Shown: in pieces, positions 37,991 through 48,508 of the stretch
Layout of the letters: every line of letters starts with the position of its first letter
Position numbering within the stretch: the stretch's first letter is position 1
Assembly (NCBI GenBank): GCA_921293015.1
Contig: OV121090.1
Location: 22,458,304 to 22,522,303 of the forward strand
Length of the DNA: 64,000 nt
DNA from: Phorcus lineatus
Lineage: Eukaryota > Mollusca > Gastropoda > Trochida > Trochidae
Direction of reading: 5' to 3'
Made by a program: the position numbers and the translations under genes
Notes under the pieces: generated by a model
The model's input: only the letters and a program-made list of their open reading frames with translations
The model's database searches: none
What the model was told of the DNA's origin: nothing

Positions 37991-39562
37991 TAAATCTACA
38001 TATATGAAACCGCTCTCGCTCCTTCCTAATAACCTGATCTCTTTCAAACCAATAGTTTCGTATGGCTGGATCGGCTTGATATTCGTGGCTTATTTCACCT
38101 GTTATTAACCGCCGCTACGAAGTATGCCCGCTTATGGTAGAGGGGGTATCCTTCCGTCCGGTCAGTTTACTCAAAAACTTTACTCTAGATCAACCACACA
38201 ACTGCACAATTGTTAACCATAACCTTGTCTACAATTTGGACCACTTTTGAATTTTCTGGAATTAATTTTTTGTCGTTTCCATGGAAACGTCATTGTTTGG
38301 ACTTAGTTATATGGTGTACAATGGGGACAGATTTTCTCAAAAACCATTACGACTAGAAGAGTGACATTTTGGTTATGGACACACCTGATGATACTCTTGA
38401 TGGAGTTCGAAAGCCATTTCCGAAATTATATTTTTTTAACGAGTTATGGCCCTATATGGTGATACTTTTGATTAGACCTATGTATCCTGTCCTTAGTGGC
38501 GAGACGATATATCCCGATTCTAGTTTTATTAGGCGAGACGATATATCAGGTAATTATTGCCAAGGAACCTGCAAGACGATTATCATCACGATACAGTGGT
38601 TGCGATTCAATACGTATCCCGATTTTCTACAGTTTATGAAAGAACTACAGATAAGACGTAGAACAGTAATGTTATTTCTTAGATAGCAAATTGTCATAGA
38701 CATTACACGAAGGTAAATCACAAAAATTAGAGTGACTGTGAAATTACATATAAAATATCAGAAATAGTCGATGAATCGTAACACCACTATTCTTGATCGA
38801 GTTCGAAAGCTATTTCCGAAATTTTATTTTTTAACGAGTTAACGGCCCTTGATTGCTCAATTGTACTTGGAGCGATTAACAGATCTGATGCCCCAATGGG
38901 GACAAATTTTTTCAGAAACTATTACACCTGGAGGAGTGACATTTTGGTTTTGGATACACCTGATGATATTCTTGATCGAGTTCAAAAGCATTTCCAAAAT
39001 TATATTTATAAAGAGTTATTGCCCCTTGCCCAGATCTGATGTTTCAATGGGGAGACGTTTTCTCAGACAGTTTCAGACTTAGGTGAATGAAATTTTGGTT
39101 TTGGACACACCTGTTGATGCTCATGATCGAGTTCGAAAGCCATTTCCGAAATATTATTATTGACAGACTTTTGGCCCTTGATTGTACACTTGGACTTGTA
39201 GCGATTAACAGATCTGTTGCTCCAATATGGGGACACATGCATTTACTCCTAAACTATTACAGTAACTTTTAGTAAATCAGGTTATCCAGAATCATATTAA
39301 TTTAGACTAGAGGGAGAAGAAATCAGACGAGCTGCGGGGGTATATGAGCCGTGCTCACTTTTTTCTTGTTATTTCAGCCAATGAAATGTCGTTATGCAAG
39401 GAGCGTGAAGCTACCACCTTGAACTCAATGTATTGTCTGGTTGTGCCGCTGTTGCTGAATGGCAAGTCGTTTCATTTGCTGGTGAGATAGCTAACGATAC
39501 GAGGGTTTTGGCTTGAAAGAGGGTATGTGGAAGGAGCTAGAGCGGATTCATGTACGCTGATT
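37991..39562. mobile_element. Non-autonomous DNA transposon (~1.57 kb) with internal tandem repeat
   Basis: The left end reads ATATATGAAACCGCTCTCGC, TCCTTCCTAATAACCTGATC, TCTTTCAAACC. The right end read inversely is GTACATGAATCCGCTC, TAGCTCCTTCCACATACC, CTCTTTCAAGCC. The terminal inverted repeats are therefore about 65 bp. The sub-terminal right part (39380-39490, GCCAATGAAATGTCGTTATG) is shared with 43862-43975. The ORFs of 60-105 codons inside arise from the internal repeat and encode no recognisable transposase. Confidence 0.7.
38320..39250. repeat. Degenerate tandem repeat inside the transposon
   Basis: About four units share 'GTGACATTTTGGTTNTGGA-ACACCTG', 'TGATCGAGTTCGAAAGC', 'ATTTCCGAAATTATATTTTT', 'AACGAGTTATGGCCCTTGATTG' and 'CAATGGGGACA'. 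They start near 38320, 38770, 38880 and 39040, with unit lengths of roughly 130-200 bp (the first gap is longer). Many indels show they are old. Confidence 0.7.
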
Positions 39563-40767
39563 TCGCAGGTTGTGTGAACCTTTGCGTGGTAGACATAACT
39601 CTTTCAAATGTTACCGACACTTCACCATGATTATGCTAATATGATAAGTATATGGCTCCACCATTAACCTGAACTCTGCCAAGCAACATAAGATGTAAAT
39701 TCTCGTGTTGGGTCGACGCATAGAAACAATACCAAATTTGGGTCCTTCTAAAACCTGGTTTATTTCTAATAGTTTGCCTTTCTTTCCGTTTTTTCAATTA
39801 TCCTTTAGATCGCTTGATCTGTCTACTCTCTTTTTGGGTGATTGTCTTCCGGGTGTTTAGCAACTGAAATATCGTAGAAAACACGTTAATCCGAAACTCA
39901 CTGACCCCTCAATTATGAAATAGTTAATTTTACTGCCTCACTGATCTCTCGATAATGCGAATTATGTTAAGTGTAGAAATGTTGCATGAAAAAATGCAAT
40001 GCGGTTCGGCTGGAAGTAAGTAACCATTTTAACGCTATGTTTCTCACATATCTCTGATCTGTCTGTAATCTGTTGAATATGTTTAGCCCCTGATAATTCT
40101 GTCTGAACTTGGCGGGAAGGCGATCAGGATAAAGCAGCTTTGGCAAGTGCTACTGATTCAATAAAGCAACACATCATGCCCACGCAAACGGCTAGAGACA
40201 CAGTCAGATGTTTTCTTTGGAAGCTTATGGTCAATTGCACACTTGTAGCCCCCTATCATGACATATTGACCGTATTCTGACGCAAGAGTTCGCCCTAAAA
40301 GACGTCTGATATGGTTAACACGGATGTTTTCCCATGTCAATGCTAAAGGCGATTACCAAATCATTGACGTAGTTTTCCTGCCTTGAGGCTGAAGTTACAT
40401 TGAGGTTTCACAAGTCATATGATGTTGAACTGAGACGTTATTACTGAAAAATCAAATCTCTGGTTTGTCTCCTGTCGAACTCACAATTTCATACTTTATA
40501 AACAAATTACCATTTAAAGAGTTGAATGTAGGACAGGAAACGATAAATAGAACTTGTATATAAATGTGTACAATGTTTTAGTGATTTGTTTACTCAAATC
40601 TACTGTTTATCTTACCTTGATTCAGGAACGGCAGAATAAAACTCAATTTCTACCCCATAATATACTTTTCTTTTGAAAATTTCGAGATGTTCTAGTTTCA
40701 TTTTAAGTAACAGAGAGCAAGAAATTTACTTGATATCAGCAATGATTTAAATTTTACATTATCATCA

Positions 40768-41030
40768 GGGGTCGGAATAGCGCGTTCGGCTTCGGATCAA
40801 CTTTGTCTGCAGTAGAGACCTGTTCTACACGCAGTAAGGTTTGGGTGCAATGCTACACTGAATTCAATGCATTACCACCCACGGCTCGCTAGTTCAAGTC
40901 GATGCTAGCGGGTTTCACCGCAATGCATAGCCACATTTTTTCCCTGCAATAATACTATAGCTAGCAGCCGTGATATAAGAGAAATTCTCTTGAATTCGGC
41001 ATCAAACCCCAAATCAACTCACCTCACCTT
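40768..41030 (+). mobile_element. SINE copy with internally deleted head
   Basis: It starts GGGGTCGGAATAGCGCG, keeping the 5' end of the tRNA head, jumps from TTCGGCTTCGGATC to the body (TTTGTCTGCAGTAGAG), and ends in AACTCACCTCACC. The B box is lost in the jump, so this copy should not be transcribed on its own. Confidence 0.82.
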
Positions 41031-43804
41031 ACATTATCAACACTAAAATTTATTTTCGTATATTGGCAACACGGTGTCAAGACAATTGCTGCTAAATACT
41101 ATTTGGAATTCATTGTACTTATTTACTGCATTTTGCACATGCTCGTTTTTTAATTTGTCACTTTTTCCATACGGTCCTTATCGCAATTTATTCAAAACGG
41201 TAAATACTGTGCGTGTGCTGAATTTTAAGTTTATTAAGATGAGAGTGACATTTGCGGGGACGGGACTACATTAAAACAAACAATGTGAAAAATCAACATC
41301 AACACATCTTAAGTATATTATTCGATGATTTATTGAAAACGTTTTAATAAGCACTGTTTAACTAAGTGTAATGAAAGTCGGATAAGAATAGGGATTGATT
41401 TGACAGAATTACTGAAAGTGCCACCAAATAAGTCTTGTAGTTTCATTCTTTAACAGGATTATTTATAAGATTCATAAGGCTATACAATATAACAATACAA
41501 CATGGGAGTAACTCGTTTTCCAAATTAGTGTATACGCCATTGTGCATTGATCATTTGTGCAAGGTGATCGCTTGTCCACATTTTATCTTTGATTTCGATT
41601 CAGCTTTTCTTTCAAGATTAATTCACTATTCTTGTTTGCTATATACATGATTCAAACGTCTATACTACCTTAAATAATGACCAAGATAGCCTGTGTGTTT
41701 CAATGTTGTTCTCGTGAAGCAAATAATGTTAGTATTTACAACCATGGGACGACTCTCGGTACAATTTAGCTTCTTCATCTTTCAACGTAATATATATATT
41801 AAGTGAGAATAAAGTCATTGTTGTTGATGCCTCAGTATTGTATTTCCTATGTACTGTTCACAACTTCAAAGTGGGCAAGTTCAAGAAGACAATAACATAC
41901 GTGTCGATATCATTCAAGTTTTGACATTTAGTACTTATTGGTTTCTAGCTCTATTGTAAACTGGTTATGAGAACTCTCAAACCAAGTTAGTATATCGTTA
42001 ATCTATTAAAGATAACATAACCACAGACATATTTCACTATTTTCTTTGGAATATATGAATGTCTGATTACAATATTGTATAGTGCGTCAAAGGTCGCTAC
42101 TCAGATATATTCAGTTTGGTAATGAAAGTTGTTTTTTAATGCCACTTTTGATGGGCCACTTAGATCTACCTGGCCACAAACCAGTGAATGCACGCCCTTT
42201 TTTGTGACGTCATAAACAGAATCATTGCCTCGTGATCTATACATCTATCGTAACAATATCACAGAAGAAAAACCAATAATTAACGATTTTCAGAGAATGT
42301 TTTGCACTCAGTTAGATAAATTATCTGACGATGTAACACTATTAAGCCTTGTTGTAAAAAAGATATCCACATCAATGGTAATTAAACAATTATTTAAGGC
42401 GGTATTTCAGTTGAAATTATGATGCGCCACTCTGTATAGTCTGTTTATTACGTCACGCCCGCGTGAATTTTCAGGCCCCTAGCCGATAATTACGCTGTCT
42501 ATTGAAAGGCTAATTAAAGGTGTTTATTGGACAAATTAACCAAAGTCAAGCCCAGTTCTTATATTTTGTTGAAAAATCTTTGAGCGAAAATCGAGAAGTG
42601 ATAAAGTCGAGGTTAGCGGTTGTTTAATGACTGCACATGTGACTAGTCTGAATAACTGCCTCCTTGTTTCTTCACACAAAAATTCCAAAATGATAAAGAG
42701 AGAAATTACATCCAATCGTGAATGATATGGAATTATTCTCATTAGGACTAAGTTAACCTAAGATATCCGATATCAGAATCAAACATAAAAATAAAAGATA
42801 CATTTGTAGAAAATCTGGTGTCTGGTCACCAACCAACAACATTCAAAAATTATGCTAACAGCCAAACAAAAAGATAAAATCAGGTGAAAATTTATTTATT
42901 ATTTAATAAGTAGTTCGTTTTTTAAATTAAGAACAAAAAGATTGTATACGTCTTTTGAAAAATGACGTTAACGTTCCCGTTAGCTGTTCAGTGTTTTAAA
43001 TGACTGCAACTCAAGGCTAAATATGAAGAATCTCATGACTTCAAAGAAAGTTAGTCCTTTGTCTCTCGCCGTTTGTAAAAACATACATGGATAGCGGGCG
43101 ATAAAGAATATTACATCCTCATTCAACGTAATAGGTGAGCTTTGTAACACAAAACCAGAGCATTGACCTTACAATTTCCATAGGGAATTACTTCATTAGC
43201 ACGTAATGTATCCTCGTTTCTGCTTTTGACAGCAAGGACTTAACGTCTCCTTGTACTATGGTTGAGAGATTGAGTTTGTCTCTGGTCTTCGGAAAAAACA
43301 AGAGAATGCAGTTATTATTCATAAAACTCCTAGTATGTGTACATGTCTAAACCAAAACTGTTATCATATAAATAGGATGGATAATATTGGATGTGTCTTT
43401 CGAAATAGAAAAATCCACAGTCTTTGCGAACATTGAATGCCTAAACAAGTGGAATGCAACTTTTGGTGTAAGTAAAATTATGTGAAGTTTAGAAGATTGA
43501 AAAGAAAACAAATATATAATCGTGTACTCTATTAACGTAAATATTCATTTGCATTATTTCAATAGTTTTAATAGTGTAATTAATACGTTAAACTCACACA
43601 CACCTCTGTTGTCCTAAAGCTTCATTCGAATAGAGTGTACGTTCCTGATGTGATGCTTTTAACACCCCTGGCCTTACATTAATTAGAAAATGAACCGTTT
43701 CCCTATCACAAAATTTGCCTTCCACATAGTTAACCCCACGATTTTATAGCAAAACGATAAAAACTTCATACATGTATTTGATAACAAAATATGACGCAAG
43801 TAGT
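41031..43804. other. Intergenic, no gene
   Basis: AT-rich DNA. Two CRE-like half-palindromes (GTGACGTCAT at ~42204 and TTACGTCAC at ~42449) lie in opposite arms of a vaguely symmetrical 300-bp stretch (AAACAGAATC...). Nothing was firm enough to annotate separately. ORFs of 65-68 codons are unrecognised. Confidence 0.5.
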
Positions 43805-44195
43805 TATTCCATCCGCTCTCGCTCTCTTCTCGTATGGCGGCTTGATATTCTTGCTATGCTCACCTGTTATTTTTTTAGCCAATGAAATGTCGTTAATTAA
43901 GGACCTTGAAGCTACTACCTTGAACTCAACGGATTTTTCCATTCGGATTGTGCCGCTGTGGCTGAATGTGAGTAGTTCTATTGGCTGGTTCAAAAGCTAG
44001 CGATACGAGGGGTTTGGGTTGAAAGAGATCTGGGCGTAGATTTCCAAAGCTCTCTTAGAGCCTAAGATAGTCTTAAGTACCATACATTAACATTGGCTTA
44101 CGACTACCTTAGCCTTAAGAGGGTTTCGAAAATCTAGGTCCAGGGTAATAGGGAGGAGCGAGAGCTGATTCATATATGCTGATTAAGAAGGATGC
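43805..44195. mobile_element. Short relative of the 37991-39562 transposon (~390 bp)
   Basis: The left part has CCGCTCTCGCTCTCTTCTCG, GTATGGCGGCTTGATATTC. The right part has GGGAGGAGCGAGAGCTGATTC, ATATATGCTGATT. The interior GCCAATGAAATGTCGTTA and CTTGAAGCTACTACCTTGAA matches 39380-39430. The long internal tandem repeat of the larger copy is absent. A hairpin (44036-44139) lies near the right end. Confidence 0.7.
44036..44139. repeat. Imperfect ~38-bp-arm inverted repeat
   Basis: GTAGATTTCCAAAGCTCTCT ... TAGTCTTAAG pairs with the downstream CGACTACCTTAGCC ... TTTCGAAAATCTAGG. The right arm also occurs inside the MITE at 27787-27955 (~27892-27910). It is probably a nested small element. Confidence 0.6.
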
Positions 44196-46507
44196 GCCGT
44201 TGCTGAATAAACTGAGTTTTAAAAGGGTTATTACCTGCCTCATACTGTGCCACGTGGGTATCTGGTCAAGGAGTGTTTGTTGACGATGATCTTCTAGCGG
44301 CAGCTTGGGTTAGACCAGGTTAATTATGTTGGCAATGTTATGAGCATGCACAAATGGATGAAGAAGTGTGCCGTATAAAATTGAAATCAACATTATTTAT
44401 GTTTTTGTCTTTTTGAATTTGCAAATTGGTGATCCTTGGAATATATCCGTACCGATATTTGGTTACTGGTTATTTTTTTAATTAACACTACATAGATTTG
44501 TTTTAAACAGAATAATATGATTTTTTAAACAGAGTACTCAATATATTTTATTTTTGAAAACAAAAAACATGTTATAGTAAAGTGCACGGATACTTGTTTT
44601 GGAAACAATACAAGCATTTTATCGAATATAGTGTACGAGTAAAGAATGTCTTGTTGGTGTTCATTAAGTTTTATAAGTTAATAATCATTCATTCTTGAGC
44701 GATGTGGAGATAGAGGAAAGCGATTCAATTACAAGCAGCAAGGATGATTACTACCGTACAAAAACAAATTTCACACACACTTATTAATTTTGAAACAGAT
44801 TGACAAATACTATCGATAATAAAACATAGTTTAAGGTTTAAAACTCAGGAACAAATAACACCACCCTAACTTGCTGCTCTACTCTCCAAAAAGATTAAAC
44901 TTATACCAATCTCGATGCTTGGACATTTAAAAGAGATTTATCTTCTCTTCCTTGCTGTAAAAGAAACTGATTGTCTGCTCATGACTTTCGATTTTATACA
45001 TTTAGGAAAGGTAAATCCGAGAACTCAAAGCAAGATAGATACTAATGTTTACATTAAAGTGCATGGATAACTTATTATGTGTTTCAATTAATATTAAATT
45101 TTGCAAGAGGGCGTACAGACTAGTCATATATGCGAAAATGTAGATGCATTTTAATGTGTTAAATATTTCATTCATGATACAAATTTATTAATAAAAAGAG
45201 GGTCTTTCTGCCTTATCTTCCTTATATTATTCTTCTTACTTATTTTTCAATATTTTCTGAAAATCTACCATCTTTGTATATATTGATCTTTAATTCTATA
45301 AGGTTCATACAGAAGAGAGAATGTTGTAAGTTTCAAATGTTTTCCCAATTCGATTCTTAAATCAAAATTCTACTTATGTTTTTGGAATTCTGAATTAGTC
45401 ACAATTTCTTAGTAAAATATCCTACAGTCTTAATCTTTTTATCAATTTTACATTTACAGGAGACGGAAACGTTGTATCTAAGGAACAATTTTTGCAATCC
45501 AAGAAAATGATGGTCAAAATTGTTAATTTGGTATTTCAAAATATAGAATAGAATATCACTCGAACACTTTGTTGGCAAATATATGGTCAAAATTGACATC
45601 TCGTTAACATGATATGATATATAGCGATTTTTACTAACAAACCAGTAGATTGAATTTATAAGGTTAGAAAGAAATTAGAAGTTATTGAAATTTGGACAAT
45701 AGTATTGCATAAGTGTTTGACAGATGCGTTCCTTTTAGTATCATCTTAAAGACAATAATTTGTCTTCATCTTCTCAAAACATGTCAACATTTGTATGAAA
45801 TATGTTTGAATTATCATGTTTAGTAAACACCTAATCATATGATATGTGCCCTAATTTCTGTAGAAATGAAATATATTAATTGTGTTAAGCAGCTGAGCGG
45901 ATATCATGTCAGTAGGCCAGATACCTATAGTACGCGATTCATTTTGGGGTTATGAAAACTTCACGAAATGCCAGATCAGGGAGATATATACCAAACACTG
46001 AAATTTATACATTGTTGAGATCATGAGATAAAGTGGGCCTTCAAGATGTACAGATAATGTTTAGTCGAAACGTTGCCTCTGTAAAGACGGATGTGCACGT
46101 GTAGGCTTTTAAATTCCTAGCTATGAAAAACAGAATCATAAGTTATGATATAAGTTACCTTTAACAGAGAAGAATCAATAGAAAATATGGATACCACCAA
46201 GTCCCGAGCAATCGTTATATACCCTTGAAATCAAATTACAAAATTCCTTTAACAAACTATACCTATGGTAAAATTTATATTTTGTTATGAAGCAGCAGCG
46301 TTGTACACGTAAAATGCAGTATGATACACGTTTAATGGATTAATGGCTCTCTCACCGATTTCGGTGGTGACAATTTCTTTTTTCAATTTCAACAAATTGT
46401 GTTCAAATCAAATGGTTGTATAAAAGTCATACACACTTTGTTGAAAAAGTGTTTGCAAGTTACTAAATCCGTAATGTTTATATGGTAGTTTAGAACACTG
46501 TTGAAAG
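44196..46507. other. AT-rich intergenic, nothing recognised
   Basis: No ORF of note, RNA gene or clear repeat is visible between the MITE-like element and the retroelement. Confidence 0.5.
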
Positions 46508-46611
46508 TGTAACGACCTTGACCTCGGGAACCTAGCGGTTATTTTAGGCCAGGCGTATGTTACACACCTAGAATTGCTCTTGGGGAATTAGCTTACGGGA
46601 TCGTCACAACT

Positions 46612-47955
46612 CCTTAAATAAACCAGAGAGAAGCGTCAGTTAAAGCGAGTCTTTTAATATGTCGTATAAGAAACATACACAAACATATGATAATATCAAA
46701 TAATACATGATGATAAAGGAACAATTGACATACTTAATATGTATTGATTAAGTATAACGTCATGTTGCAACTGTACGTGAACTAAATATACCAAAGGTAA
46801 TGTGTTCGAAATATACAGTAAATATAATATTGTGGGTAGCAATAGTCACTTCGTGCTTAGTATTTCTACAATCCAATATAATACCATTGGAAATATAAGA
46901 TTGGAAATCTAATGAGTGATGAATGAATGAATGAATGATATTTACAATTGTTATAACCTGTACGTGAACTATATGTACCAAAGGTAATGTGTTCAAAATA
47001 TACAGTAAAATATAATATATGTTTAGCTGTTATCACTTCGTGATTAGTATTTCTACAATCAAATATAATACCATTGGAAATATAAGATTGGAAACCTAAT
47101 GAGTGATGAATGAATGAATGATATTTACAATTGTTATAACCTGTACGTGAACTATATGTACCAAAGGTAATGTGTTCAAAATATACAGTAAAATATAATA
47201 TATGTGTTTAGCTATAATCACTTCGTGGCTAGTCTTTCTACAATCATATATAATACCATTGGAAATATAAGATTGGAAACCTAGGTAGTGATGTATAAGT
47301 GATATATAAATATATACAATGCTATAATTATGCTTGAACGATAATGTACCGAAGGTAATGAGTTCAACAGCATATTGTAAAGGAATTTATAGTACAAAGA
47401 TATCTATTTCCGTAGTCAATCACTACAACATTGTTGTAACATATTGAATTGAAATATAGAAATATCTTATAAGCGTTATTGCATGTTTGATGCAAATAGC
47501 CAATATATATACAACATATCAAAAGGTGTGAACTAAATATAATGAAGGTAATGTATTCACTACACGATGTGTACTTCAAATATGATAACAATATACCAAA
47601 TTAATCTACGCTAAACATTGGGCAACAGTGGCACGTGTATATACAGGTGAATGATTACATTGAATTGGTCTATACAACATAAATGATGCTCAATACGCAT
47701 GAGTCCTATGCACTTGACCTTCATTCGATAATGCAATGCAAAAACTGTATAAATGATCTTCGTTACAAATAAGTCACTTTGCTAAATATGGTCTCTAACA
47801 TAACCTGAACCTATACAAGATAACTTATGCAAAGTAAAGGAATTAATAACCATAGCACATGCTAACCTAAATATTCAAAGAAACAATATGAATGAACGTA
47901 GCTTACCTTAAATAAACCAGAGAGAAGCGTCAGTTAAAGCGAGTCTTTTAATATG
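46612..47955. repeat. 50-bp direct duplication inside the LTR
   Basis: A 50-bp stretch starting CCTTAAATAAACCAGAGAG and ending TCTTTTAATATG occurs at 46612-46661 and 47906-47955, apparently identical. The two bracket the minisatellite. This arrangement suggests that the ~1.25-kb minisatellite segment was inserted or expanded with a flanking duplication. The same pair occurs in the other repeat copy (+5945 bp). Confidence 0.8.
46771..47600. repeat. Minisatellite of 183-189-bp units in the LTR
   Basis: Units start at 46771, 46958 and 47141 with CTGTACGTGAACTA. A more diverged unit starts at ~47330 (CTTGAACGATAATGTACC) and a last one near 47527. Shared blocks are CCAAAGGTAATGTGTTC, ATATAATACCATTGG and AATATAAGATTGGAAA. 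GAAT runs vary between units. The short ORFs here occur identically in both LTR copies and are repeat artefacts. Confidence 0.9.
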
Positions 47956-48508
47956 ACGGTTCAAAGTTTGAGGTACTATATATACCCGTTACCGTATCAG
48001 ACATCGCAATTAATTATTGAGACTGACACTTCCCTGTCTATTGGCCAGTCCATTGAGTCCTTTGTAATTACTTTAATTGACATATGGTTAGCTCAGTGAA
48101 ATCAGACTTTCATTGTTTAATTGGAACGCTTCGGGCACGCCGGCTGGCTAATTCCTAGCGGCACTTTATCAAAACAATAGGTGTTTGTATGCGCAATGAG
48201 ATTATCTAAGAGTTACTTACTGACCTAACCTGAGCGTATTATGAAGAAAATATTATTTACAAAATATACAAAATATATGCCTAAATAGAGATCTATGATA
48301 GTACCCTATGGCTTCGAGGAGCTTTTGTCTTCAAAAGCAATCTTAAGAAAAAGAAGACCAAGTGACTTTGAATGAACGATACATGTATAAATACAATATA
48401 CAAAAAAAGAATAGAAGGTTATAAGCAAAGCAATATAAAAAACATGAATACATGAAATGACTTTGTTTATACATATGGATGTATTGCTCAGATCGTACTT
48501 GCCCGTAT

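Larger units (their letters stand above)
46511..48300 (-). repeat. Long terminal (direct) repeat, downstream copy, 1790 bp
   Basis: It is identical to 52456-57359 (once the 3108-bp insert and its duplication are removed) except for about two visible substitutions: CAATCATATATAA versus CAATCAAATATAA near 47240, and CTTCGGGC versus CTTCAGGC near 48130. It carries the uninterrupted target site ACTATATATACCCG (47980 region) that the inserted transposon split in the other copy. It holds a 180-190-bp minisatellite and a 50-bp internal duplication. Confidence 0.85.

Noticed and set aside
46760..47591. ORFs that recur identically at 52705-53536
   Set aside because: They are in the LTR minisatellite and recur only because the LTR is duplicated; unit-to-unit changes do not preserve the frame.
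46771..47600. CRISPR-like array
   Set aside because: The 183-189-bp repeats are contiguous without spacers and sit in a eukaryotic LTR.
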